6,128 nt of DNA from an uncultured Rhizobiaceae group bacterium (GTDB taxonomy: Bacteria; Pseudomonadota; Alphaproteobacteria; Rhizobiales; Rhizobiaceae), in the NCBI GenBank assembly GCA_938030645.1, contig CALHHQ010000043.1, positions 1 through 6,128 of the forward strand. Reading direction: 5' to 3'. The notes beneath the pieces were generated by a model. The model saw nothing but the letters and a program-made list of their open reading frames with translations. It ran no database searches and was not told where the DNA came from. Below, piece by piece: positions 1 to 5,825 of this stretch. Position 1 is the first letter of the stretch, and each line of letters opens with the position of its first letter. The translations under genes and the position numbers were made by a program.

Positions 1-408
1 GGCAGCCTTCACCATGTCGGCTTTTGTATGGCGTCTTCCGTGCAATCGTTCCGTCAGCAACAGATAAGCATGTTCACCACCCGGCAAGGTCGTGTGGCTG
101 ATTGTGAAGTTAATCAGGCGCGTTTTGAAACCACGACGGACTCTCATAATCGCTGTTGCTTCGCCGCGCGTTTCCAAACGCTCGGCAGCGGTTTTGATCT
201 GGCGCAGCATGGCTGGATTGATGCTCATGCGCCCCTCAAGCGCCTGACGGATTGCAGGCGAACCGATATAGTTTGCGCCCTCGCCATTGGCCCATAGAAC
301 TTGTGACAAGTCAGTATCGAACAGCACTGCAGCACTTGCAGAGATTGCATGGGCGCGTATGTCGGGTAACACCGTCAAATCCAGATAGGGATATTGCACC
401 TGCGCCAT
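1..408 (-). CDS. Sensor histidine kinase, PdhS/CbrA-like, N-terminal part (runs off left edge)
   Basis: An open frame of 136 codons runs from an ATG at 408-406 to the left edge without a stop, so the 3' part lies outside. The protein begins MAQVQYPYLDLTVLPDIRAH, and residues about 28-50 read AVLFDTDLSQVLWANGEGA. From memory, this opening (YPF/Y-hD near the start, then hLWANGxGA in a PAS-like fold) resembles large PAS-containing kinases of Hyphomicrobiales such as PdhS of Brucella and CbrA of Sinorhizobium, which act on DivK and so on CtrA in cell-cycle control. No kinase domain is visible here, so the assignment rests on the N-terminus alone. A weak Shine-Dalgarno-like GAGTGA sits about 8 nt before the ATG. 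About 325 bp upstream is gene-free, so the gene probably has its own promoter. Another PAS sensor family remains possible. Confidence 0.6.
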   Translation of the reverse strand, partial: MAQVQYPYLDLTVLPDIRAHAISASAAVLFDTDLSQVLWANGEGANYIGSPAIRQALEGRMSINPAMLRQIKTAAERLETRGEATAIMRVRRGFKTRLINFTISHTTLPGGEHAYLLLTERLHGRRHTKADMVKAA

Positions 409-460
409 TGTTTGGTCACTCGCTGTTCTGCCGCTCGGTTGCACAACGCAGAAACAAATT

Positions 461-474
461 TTGCCAAATGGCAA
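461..474. promoter_or_regulatory. Perfect dyad upstream of the kinase gene, possible operator
   Basis: TTGCCA (461-466) and TGGCAA (469-474) form a perfect 6-bp inverted repeat with a 2-bp spacer. It lies 53-66 bp upstream of the kinase start codon. It is nested in a second partial dyad, CCAA (464-467) with TTGG (477-480). Position and symmetry suit a dimeric repressor or activator site, but no regulator is identified, and a dyad of this size can occur by chance. Confidence 0.3.
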
Positions 475-505
475 TATTGGAGACCTGCTGACCGCCCGAC
501 ATTTA

Positions 506-520
506 TTAACAAAGCGTAAA
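506..520. promoter_or_regulatory. Possible CtrA-type box (TTAA-N7-TAAA)
   Basis: TTAA (506-509), seven bases, then TAAA (517-520) match the alphaproteobacterial CtrA consensus TTAA-N7-TTAA with one mismatch. It lies about 98-112 bp upstream of the kinase start. PdhS-family kinases sit upstream of CtrA, so feedback would make sense, but that is inference. AT-rich intergenic DNA often gives such matches. Confidence 0.22.
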
Positions 521-733
521 TACAGCGTTTTTTGGCATCAATCCACACCATATGTTGTGCTGGTGCGGTATTTCGAAAAGCAGGGTTAATTGGAAAACCT
601 GTTGAATTGAACGGAAAACTTAAAAATAAATGCCAATCAGGCAAATCGAGTGCCACATCGCACTTGCCGAACTCGCCTTTTGGTTTTAAGGCAATGCCGT
701 TGCTTCTGATATTTTGAAGTTTCAAAAAAATGT

Positions 734-810
<77 letters not shown>

Positions 811-826
811 TTTTTCCCAAACCAGA

Positions 827-1843
827 CTATATCTTGCCTTTGGCCATGCTGGCTTTGGCGCGTGTCATACACGCAGAGAACGTGGTGTCGTCAGCTTGCA
901 TAGCATCAACGCCTGCCCGAATTCCCAAACGAATGTATCCGTCACCAGTGTTCACGGGCGTGTTGGCAACAATGCTGCGCAATCGGTCAATAAACATAAG
1001 ACCGCCAGTGAGATTGGTTTCAGGCAATAAAACAGCGACTTCGTCGTCTTTAATACGGCCAGCAATGTCCATGCCTCCACGGCAGACGGTCTCACAGATT
1101 TGTCCAAAACTGGTGAGCACGCGGCTGTTCACTTCTGCACCTTGTTTCTTAGAGATTTCAGCAAGCCCTTGAATGCGCATCATCACCAATGTCATATCAT
1201 GGGCATAGCGTTGGCTGCGCTGGAACTCCGCTCCCGCCCGTTCCAAGAAATATGCTCTGTTTGGAAGGCCAGATACAGAATCAAACTTCGCAGCTCGCTC
1301 CATATCATTCAGTTTGCTGCGCAATCGCAGCACTTCATCTTCAAGGTCGCGGCGCGAACTTTCCAAAATGTTTGATTGGTCAATCAGCTTAACAGCGCGG
1401 TCTTCAAGATAGTTTTCGCGCGAAATATGAGCGGTGCGATCATTGACCAATGCAATGACACCATCATCATGCGGTACCAACGTAAGACGCCAAAACCGTT
1501 GGCGTGGTGTTTTGCCCAGAACGATATCAACACTGGTTCGAACGCCCGTGTCTTCAACGTGTTTCATTCCATTGCCGATAGCGGTGGAATTGGTGGTTGA
1601 GAAAACAGTGTCGAGTGACGTGCCTAGCAGAGCTTCAGCTTCCCGTTCCGCCATACGCGCGAACGCAGGATTACAAAAACCGAACACATATAAGGGAGCC
1701 ACGTTGGAACTGTTCTGGTCTCGCACAGCCAGGAATATGCCTTCCGGCAAGATACGCAACACACCGAAATCACGCGCGCCAACAGGCACGAGAGGCGGAA
1801 CCTCAGCAATTTTGACGAGCTCTTGAGTTGGTTTGTCCGACAT
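827..1843 (-). CDS. PAS-GGDEF protein with degenerate active-site motif
   Basis: This is a 338-residue, probably cytoplasmic protein with no membrane segment. A PAS-like domain spans about residues 28-140 (FLAVRDQ onwards). A charged coiled-coil linker spans about 140-185 (LESSRRDLEDEVLRLRSKL). A GGDEF-family domain follows to the end and opens with DSVSGLPNR at 188-196, the family's DxLTGLPNR. The signature loop is RIKDDEV (263-269) where active diguanylate cyclases have RxGGDEF. Both glycines are lost, and no RxxD inhibitory site is seen at the usual spacing. It is therefore likely a non-catalytic signalling or scaffold protein; c-di-GMP or GTP binding is possible but not shown. I chose ATG 1843 because GGGGA stands about 5 nt upstream. 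The frame stays open to a TTG at 1933, but that stretch holds a stem-loop and a palindrome and looks non-coding. It follows xseA by 109 bp. Confidence 0.85.
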   Translation of the reverse strand: MSDKPTQELVKIAEVPPLVPVGARDFGVLRILPEGIFLAVRDQNSSNVAPLYVFGFCNPAFARMAEREAEALLGTSLDTVFSTTNSTAIGNGMKHVEDTGVRTSVDIVLGKTPRQRFWRLTLVPHDDGVIALVNDRTAHISRENYLEDRAVKLIDQSNILESSRRDLEDEVLRLRSKLNDMERAAKFDSVSGLPNRAYFLERAGAEFQRSQRYAHDMTLVMMRIQGLAEISKKQGAEVNSRVLTSFGQICETVCRGGMDIAGRIKDDEVAVLLPETNLTGGLMFIDRLRSIVANTPVNTGDGYIRLGIRAGVDAMQADDTTFSACMTRAKASMAKGKI

Positions 1844-1899
1844 GTTTATCCCCGACTGTGAAGTCATTTCGGAGAGCAAACTGGCATATAGGTGTGAAA

Positions 1900-1936
1900 C
1901 CGTGCCTGAAACAGGAACGGCAATTTGATTCAAATT
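1900..1936 (-). promoter_or_regulatory. Stem-loop and adjoining palindrome between xseA and the GGDEF gene
   Basis: Two symmetric elements lie side by side. At 1900-1920, CCGT and CCTG pair with CAGG and ACGG around an AAA loop, giving 8 bp with one internal mismatch. At 1922-1936, AATTTGA and TCAAATT flank a single central T as a perfect 15-bp palindrome. The palindrome contains GATTC (1927-1931), a GANTC site of the type methylated by CcrM in alphaproteobacteria. In the leftward transcript the stem is followed only by TTTCAC, so it is a poor intrinsic terminator. An mRNA processing or stability element, an attenuator, or an operator for an internal promoter are all possible. Confidence 0.4.
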
Positions 1937-1952
1937 TTAGGCGATATGGAGT

Positions 1953-3527
1953 TTAGAAGAGCTGACCTTGATTGCCACCATCAGGTTTTGAATTTGTTTT
2001 TGCGGCTGCTTTCTTTGGCTTCGTCGTGTCGCCAGAAATGCCTGTTGCTCCAACGACCGCATCTATTGATCCATCCAGCATGTCGATAGAAAGAGCTTGT
2101 CCAGCTTTTACAGTGGACGCGTTTTTAACCAGCTTTCCATTTTCATTGCGCACAACCGCAAATCCGCGTTCCAATGTGCTTTTGTAAGATAAAGTGTTCA
2201 ACAGGCGGCCATTTCGGTCCAACTGCTGATGGGCTTGAGCAAACAAATTTTGCAGACGTGCTTGCATTGTCTTTTCGCTGCGCTCTACAGATTGACGCCC
2301 ACTGCCAAGACGATTGGCAATAGGTTCTATCCTCAACCGTTGAGCCCTTTGCGTAAACCGCTCCTTGCGGCGTTCCAACATATTCGAAAGCGAGTTTTGG
2401 TGGCGCCTTTCAAAAGGCTGCAACGTTTCGCGGGCGCGTGAAATGCGCAATTCCAGCGACCGTACTGAAAGTCGCGCGCCTGTTTGATTGAACCTATCTC
2501 GCACACGCCCGACGCGGTTCGTCAATTCTCGGTCAAGACGACCGGACGCTTCATCGAACCGCCGGCGGGGCAGTGCCAAAAGCATATCTGGTGCTGGCAA
2601 ACCCCGTGCAGCGGAACGAACGGAATTACGCCGATTGTCACTTAGTCTGCTCATAGCGCCACGCAACCGTGCGCCAAGGTCGGCGATATAAGCTTCTAAC
2701 TCAGCACGAATGGGAACCGCCTTTTCGGCCGCAGCTGTTGGTGTCGGTGCACGCCAATCAGCGGCATGGTCCACCAAAGTCCAATCTGTTTCGTGGCCCA
2801 CAGCAGAAATTACAGGGATCATGGAATTGGAAACAGAACGCACCAGGGTTTCATCATTGAAACCCCATAAATCTTCCAGAGATCCACCGCCGCGCGCCAC
2901 AATGATGAGGTCGGGGCGGGGGATGCCCATGGCTTCAGGCAAGTTGTTTAATTGATGCACACCATTGGCAACTTCTTTGCCTGATGTTTCTCCTTGTACA
3001 CGCACGGGCCAAACAACCACGTGAACAGGAAATCGATCTGCAATTCGGTGCAAAATATCACGGATCACAGCGCCTGTCGGTGATGTCACTACACCGATCA
3101 CTTTCGGCATATAGGGCAGTAATTGTTTGCGCCCTTCTTCAAATAAACCTTCTGCAGCAAGTTTTTTGCGACGTTCTTCTAAAAGCGCCATCAGCGCGCC
3201 CGCGCCTGCTGGCTCAATATTGTCGATCACAATCTGGTACTTTGAAGAACCTGGATAGGTGGTCAATTTACCCGATGCTATGACTTCAAGACCTTCTTCG
3301 GGCATGTGTTTGAGTTTGGCCGCTTGACCGCGCCAGATCACCGCCTCTAAACGCGCCTTTTCGTCTTTCAATGAAAAGTAGCAATGACCAGATGAATGAG
3401 GCCCGCGAAATCCAGAAATTTCACCGCGCACGCGCACGTGGCCAAATGTGTCTTCCACGGTGCGTTTCAGCTTTCCGGAAAGTTCGGTGACGGTGACTTC
3501 TAGTGCATTGGATTTCGAGTCAGGCAT
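1953..3527 (-). CDS. xseA: Exodeoxyribonuclease VII large subunit
   Basis: XseA is the catalytic subunit of exonuclease VII, which with the small subunit XseB degrades single-stranded DNA from both ends in repair. The 524-residue protein has an N-terminal OB-fold (about 10-100) with VRVRGEISGFRGPHSSGHCYF. The catalytic domain carries VVTSPTGAVIRD (146-157), RGGGSLEDLW (212-221), GHETDWTLVD (244-253) and DWRAPTPTAAAE (257-268). A long Arg-rich helical region follows, then the conserved C-terminal LERGFAVVRNENG. It is longer than the E. coli enzyme (about 456) and similar to rhizobial XseA. I prefer ATG 3527, giving MPDSKSNALEVTVTELS. A GTG at 3542 would add five residues; neither start has a good ribosome binding site. 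xseB is not in the window. It lies 61 bp after the LysR gene and ahead of the GGDEF gene on the same strand. Confidence 0.96.
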   Translation of the reverse strand: MPDSKSNALEVTVTELSGKLKRTVEDTFGHVRVRGEISGFRGPHSSGHCYFSLKDEKARLEAVIWRGQAAKLKHMPEEGLEVIASGKLTTYPGSSKYQIVIDNIEPAGAGALMALLEERRKKLAAEGLFEEGRKQLLPYMPKVIGVVTSPTGAVIRDILHRIADRFPVHVVVWPVRVQGETSGKEVANGVHQLNNLPEAMGIPRPDLIIVARGGGSLEDLWGFNDETLVRSVSNSMIPVISAVGHETDWTLVDHAADWRAPTPTAAAEKAVPIRAELEAYIADLGARLRGAMSRLSDNRRNSVRSAARGLPAPDMLLALPRRRFDEASGRLDRELTNRVGRVRDRFNQTGARLSVRSLELRISRARETLQPFERRHQNSLSNMLERRKERFTQRAQRLRIEPIANRLGSGRQSVERSEKTMQARLQNLFAQAHQQLDRNGRLLNTLSYKSTLERGFAVVRNENGKLVKNASTVKAGQALSIDMLDGSIDAVVGATGISGDTTKPKKAAAKTNSKPDGGNQGQLF

Positions 3528-3534
3528 GGTTTTC

Positions 3535-3554
3535 TTTATCACGCATTATCACGC
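3535..3554. repeat. Tandem 10-bp direct repeat just upstream of xseA
   Basis: TTTATCACGC (3535-3544) is followed directly by ATTATCACGC (3545-3554), matching at 9 of 10 positions. On the xseA strand this reads GCGTGATAA twice, 8-27 bp before the ATG. The 10-bp period places both copies on the same face of the helix. It overlaps the alternative GTG start. Function is unknown; a protein-binding site or a chance duplication are both possible. Confidence 0.45.
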
Positions 3555-3588
3555 TTAGAACCAAGGAAAATTTCATTCCCCAATTGCT

Positions 3589-4527
3589 TCAATACGGTTG
3601 TGATGCAGGAGTCGCATGCGCTGGAGGATATGCGGCGGCAGCCAAAGTGCCTTCAAGGGAATAGTCAGGTGATCGAATAGCGTTGAGGCTCCGTTTGATG
3701 TGATCAACAAGCGCTTCCGTCACCTCGTTTTTCTCACGCTGGCCACGCAACAATCCAATTTCGCATTGAGGTAAGGAAACGAACCCGTCTCGTTCTGTCA
3801 GAACGCGCATACCGGGTCGCAATGCGGATTCTGGTTGAACGGAAACAGCCAACCCAGCCAACACAGCCGAGCCGACAACTGTGGCCGAAAAACTGGTGTA
3901 CAGCATGCGGTAAGGACGGTTCATTTTCTCCAAAGCAACCATGGCCGCTTCACGCCAAATACAATGCGGACTTCCCAAAGCCAGAGGCAGTGGCGTTTGA
4001 TTGTGCGTGCGGTGGCGGTCCGATGTAACCCAAAGCAGAGGCTCCCGGCGGATCAATTCGGAATGTTCCCTCGCTTCGTTGTGGGTGACAATCGCCACGT
4101 CCAATTCGCCAGACTTTATGCGTTGGCGAAGTCCCCATGTGTTTTCACACACAACGCTCACTTCCACTAAAGGGTTGGAGGCAGTGAAGCCTGCTAGGAT
4201 GGCAGGCAAGAACCGCTCTGCATAATCATCGGCTGTGCCAAGATAGACGCTTCCGCGAAGCGCGGTTTCATCAAATGCCGCCAACGCTTCATTTGATTTT
4301 TCTACAATTTCTCGGGCGTATTTAACAAGTCGATCTCCATCTAGGCTGATAGCAATGCCTCGACCTGCACGCGTGAATAATTGTTTTCCAACGATTTCTT
4401 CCAGCCGCTTCATCTGCATGGAAACAGCAGATTGGGTTTTGTGAACCTGTTCTCCCGCGCGGGTGAAGCTCCGTGTTTCTACGACCGCAAGAAAGGTCCG
4501 CAAATGATCAATGTCGAGGTTTTGCAT
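3589..4527 (-). CDS. LysR-family transcriptional regulator
   Basis: This 312-residue protein has a typical LysR winged helix-turn-helix at about residues 4-65 (LDIDHLRTFLAVVETRSFTR, then KTQSAVSMQMKRLEE, then LFTRAGRGIAISLDGDRL). A linker helix follows to about 90. The periplasmic-binding-protein-like effector domain starts near GSVYLGTADDYAERFLPAIL (about 92-111) and includes GELDVAIVTH. Length is normal for the family. The last 25 or so residues (GTLAAAAYPPAHATPASQPY) are a low-complexity Ala/Pro tail beyond the usual fold. The effector is unknown. The gene is divergent from the DUF1127-EamA transporter pair, the common arrangement for a LysR protein controlling its neighbour, so regulation of that pair and of itself is likely. 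No clear Shine-Dalgarno precedes ATG 4527, but the N-terminus is standard for the family. xseA follows after 61 bp. Confidence 0.92.
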   Translation of the reverse strand: MQNLDIDHLRTFLAVVETRSFTRAGEQVHKTQSAVSMQMKRLEEIVGKQLFTRAGRGIAISLDGDRLVKYAREIVEKSNEALAAFDETALRGSVYLGTADDYAERFLPAILAGFTASNPLVEVSVVCENTWGLRQRIKSGELDVAIVTHNEAREHSELIRREPLLWVTSDRHRTHNQTPLPLALGSPHCIWREAAMVALEKMNRPYRMLYTSFSATVVGSAVLAGLAVSVQPESALRPGMRVLTERDGFVSLPQCEIGLLRGQREKNEVTEALVDHIKRSLNAIRSPDYSLEGTLAAAAYPPAHATPASQPY

Positions 4528-4536
4528 GAAAAATCA

Positions 4537-4593
4537 ATTCATCAATAATGTGAATGAATATGATAAATAACATTCGTTGGAATGATTAATCAA
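4537..4593 (-). promoter_or_regulatory. Predicted LysR-gene promoter with overlapping dyads (candidate LysR operator)
   Basis: On the minus strand, TTGATT (4593-4588) and TTATTT (4570-4565), 17 bp apart, make a plausible sigma-70-type promoter for the LysR gene. The spacer contains a perfect dyad, CATTC (4571-4575) and GAATG (4580-4584), around GTTG. A second dyad, ATTCAT (4537-4542) and ATGAAT (4554-4559), lies just downstream. In all, five GAAT/ATTC half-sites fall within 47 bp. LysR regulators usually bind such interrupted dyads in divergent promoters and repress themselves. The -10 element is far from consensus, and no convincing plus-strand promoter is seen. Confidence 0.4.
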
Positions 4594-4604
4594 GACGTGC
4601 CATT

Positions 4605-4642
4605 TAACAGTTATCGAACTTCCAACCATGGAGAAACTGTTA
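4605..4642 (+). promoter_or_regulatory. Possible leader hairpin enclosing the DUF1127 ribosome binding site
   Basis: The Shine-Dalgarno GGAGA (4630-4634) stands 7 nt before ATG 4642 and fixes that start. TAACAGTT (4605-4612) is exactly complementary to AACTGTTA (4635-4642), which runs from just after the Shine-Dalgarno through the A of the start codon. Inside, TTCC (4620-4623) can pair with GGAG (4630-4633), using one G-U pair, around a 6-nt loop. The two nested stems would hide both the ribosome site and the start. The outer stem has only two G-C pairs, so it would be weak and possibly temperature-sensitive. This is seen by eye, with no folding energy computed. Confidence 0.35.
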
Positions 4643-4911
4643 TGGCTTTTATTGAACGCACTGCGCGTCGCACCACATTTGTTCCCGGTCCCTTTGACCT
4701 GATCAAAATGCTTCGCAAGCAAATGAGACGCCGCAGCAAGCGCAAACAACTTGCCGTTCTCTTGGATCAGGAAGACTGGGTGTTAAAAGATATGGGGGTG
4801 ACTCGCCTCGATGTCCGCGAAGCACTTGCTACCAAAGGCGATCCGGCCTTGAATTTACGCGCTCTTGTGGCCCGCCGCAGATTTTGGAGCAGAAAGCGCG
4901 ACTCTGTTTGA
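4642..4911 (+). CDS. DUF1127 domain protein
   Basis: This small basic protein has 89 residues and no membrane segment or signal peptide. Residues about 24-65 form the DUF1127 module: an Arg/Lys-rich first helix (MLRKQMRRRSKRKQLAVL), then the conserved LLDQEDWVLKDMGVTRLDVREAL, corresponding to the family pattern L-xD-hLkDhGhTRxDhrea. The family is abundant in alphaproteobacteria. Characterised members bind RNA and affect stress or phosphate responses, but the role of this one is unknown. At 89 residues it is longer than the shortest members (about 45-70), with a 20-residue N-terminal extension and a basic C-terminal tail (RRRFWSRKRDSV). The start is set by GGAGA 7 nt upstream; an earlier in-frame ATG at 4582 lacks one. 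The gene overlaps or abuts the following transporter start, suggesting co-translation. Confidence 0.88.
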   Translation: MAFIERTARRTTFVPGPFDLIKMLRKQMRRRSKRKQLAVLLDQEDWVLKDMGVTRLDVREALATKGDPALNLRALVARRRFWSRKRDSV

Positions 4912-5825
4912 AGCAAGATTTAGCTCCCGCCGAAAGGCGTCTCACAACCTTTGACTATGTACTCTACACAGCTCTTGTGCTGTCGTGGAGTGCCAGTTGG
5001 TATGCGTTGTCTTTGCAGGTGGGAACGGTAGCTGTTCAGACTTCTTTGTTTTGGCGGTTCGCAATCGCCGCCATTATCATGTGGGCTTGGGTCCGCATGA
5101 AAAAGGAAGCCATGCGGTTTCCACTGAAGCTCCATCTCGCCTTTTCCGGGATGGGGCTTTTCATCTTCTGCCTCAATTTCATGCTGTTTTATTATGGCTC
5201 GGTCTATTTGATCTCCGGGCTTCTCTCAGTCGTCTTTTCTCTCGCATCTATTTTCAATCTTGCCTTGGGATTTCTCATTGCGCGACGTGTTCCTCGCGGG
5301 CGTGTCTTGGCCGGTGCTTTGATCGGCATTGCAGGAATTGCATTTATGTTCTGGCCGGAGATTGCGAACCAGAGTTGGACCGGCAATGCGGCATTGGGAT
5401 TGGCGCTGTGTATTGTTGGCACGCTGTCGTTCTGTATCGGCAGTCAGATTTCCGCATCGCTCCAACAGCGTAAAATTCCAGTTTTGGCAGCAAGTGCTTG
5501 GGGAATGACATATGGTGCTGCTTTCAGCGCAATAATGTCACTCGCGCTCGGCAATTCACTCGCGCTGGACTTCTCACCAGTCTATTTGTCTTCGCTGTTG
5601 TTTTTAGCGGTTGTGTCTTCCGTCATCGCGTTCTGGGCCTACATGTCGCTCATTGGTCGTATAGGATCTGGACGTTCGGGCTACGCAACAGTCATGTTTC
5701 CCGTTTTCGCTTTGATCATTTCCGCAATATTTGAAGGTTACACGTTTCCAATACTCGCGATCGCGGGGTTGGCATTGGTCATGCTCGGCAATGTTCTCGT
5801 ATTAGGTGGCGGAAAATCGGCTTAA
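4908..5825 (+). CDS. EamA/DMT-family transporter (ten transmembrane helices)
   Basis: This is an inner-membrane protein of 305 residues (313 if translation starts at TTG 4884). Ten hydrophobic helices can be drawn, at about 17-38, 43-62, 74-95, 99-125, 132-149, 160-180, 190-214, 220-242, 254-275 and 278-300. They form two five-helix EamA repeats, as in the drug/metabolite transporter superfamily. The first repeat has FDYVLYTALVLSWSASWYAL and the second ends with ALVMLGNVLVLGGG. Substrate cannot be read from the sequence; amino-acid or metabolite export is typical. No ATG or GTG exists near the N-terminus. I prefer TTG 4908, which overlaps the DUF1127 stop as TTGA and gives a normal-length N-terminus. 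TTG 4884 is the alternative, and neither has a proper ribosome binding site, so translation is probably coupled to the upstream gene. The divergent LysR protein is the likely regulator. Confidence 0.9.
   Translation: MKQDLAPAERRLTTFDYVLYTALVLSWSASWYALSLQVGTVAVQTSLFWRFAIAAIIMWAWVRMKKEAMRFPLKLHLAFSGMGLFIFCLNFMLFYYGSVYLISGLLSVVFSLASIFNLALGFLIARRVPRGRVLAGALIGIAGIAFMFWPEIANQSWTGNAALGLALCIVGTLSFCIGSQISASLQQRKIPVLAASAWGMTYGAAFSAIMSLALGNSLALDFSPVYLSSLLFLAVVSSVIAFWAYMSLIGRIGSGRSGYATVMFPVFALIISAIFEGYTFPILAIAGLALVMLGNVLVLGGGKSA

Larger units (their letters stand above)
409..733. other. Intergenic region between the kinase gene and tRNA-His
   Basis: This stretch of 325 bp is AT-richer than its flanks. 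Reading frames crossing it have no recognisable protein and no good ribosome binding site. It should contain the leftward promoter of the kinase gene and the rightward promoter of tRNA-His. I see a perfect dyad at 461-474 and a CtrA-like box at 506-520, listed separately. An imperfect inverted repeat (CAGGGTT at 581-587, AAACCTG at 595-601) is also present. For the tRNA, a weak sigma-70-like pair is TTTAAG (685-690) and GATATT (708-713), 17 bp apart, but neither element is close to consensus. Confidence 0.6.

Noticed and set aside
375..725. Minus-strand frame of 116 codons between tRNA-His and the kinase gene
   Set aside because: It overlaps the N-terminal coding part of the kinase in another frame, has irregular composition, no ribosome binding site and no recognisable motif, and it crosses the region where promoters are expected.
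1844..1933. N-terminal extension of the GGDEF protein from a TTG at 1933
   Set aside because: The start is TTG inside a palindrome with no Shine-Dalgarno, and the extension runs through a stem-loop. ATG 1843 has GGGGA upstream and gives a normal protein.
4582..4641. Extended DUF1127 start at ATG 4582
   Set aside because: It has no ribosome binding site, while ATG 4642 has GGAGA at a 7-nt spacing. The extension has no DUF1127 character and overlaps the predicted leader hairpin.
4534..4749. Minus-strand frame of 71 codons across the divergent promoter region
   Set aside because: It is antisense to the DUF1127 gene and covers the intergenic control region. No motif or ribosome binding site is seen.
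4985..5473. Plus-strand frame of 162 codons, Cys/His/Arg-rich
   Set aside because: It is an out-of-frame reading of the transporter gene; the transporter frame has clear membrane helices and family motifs.
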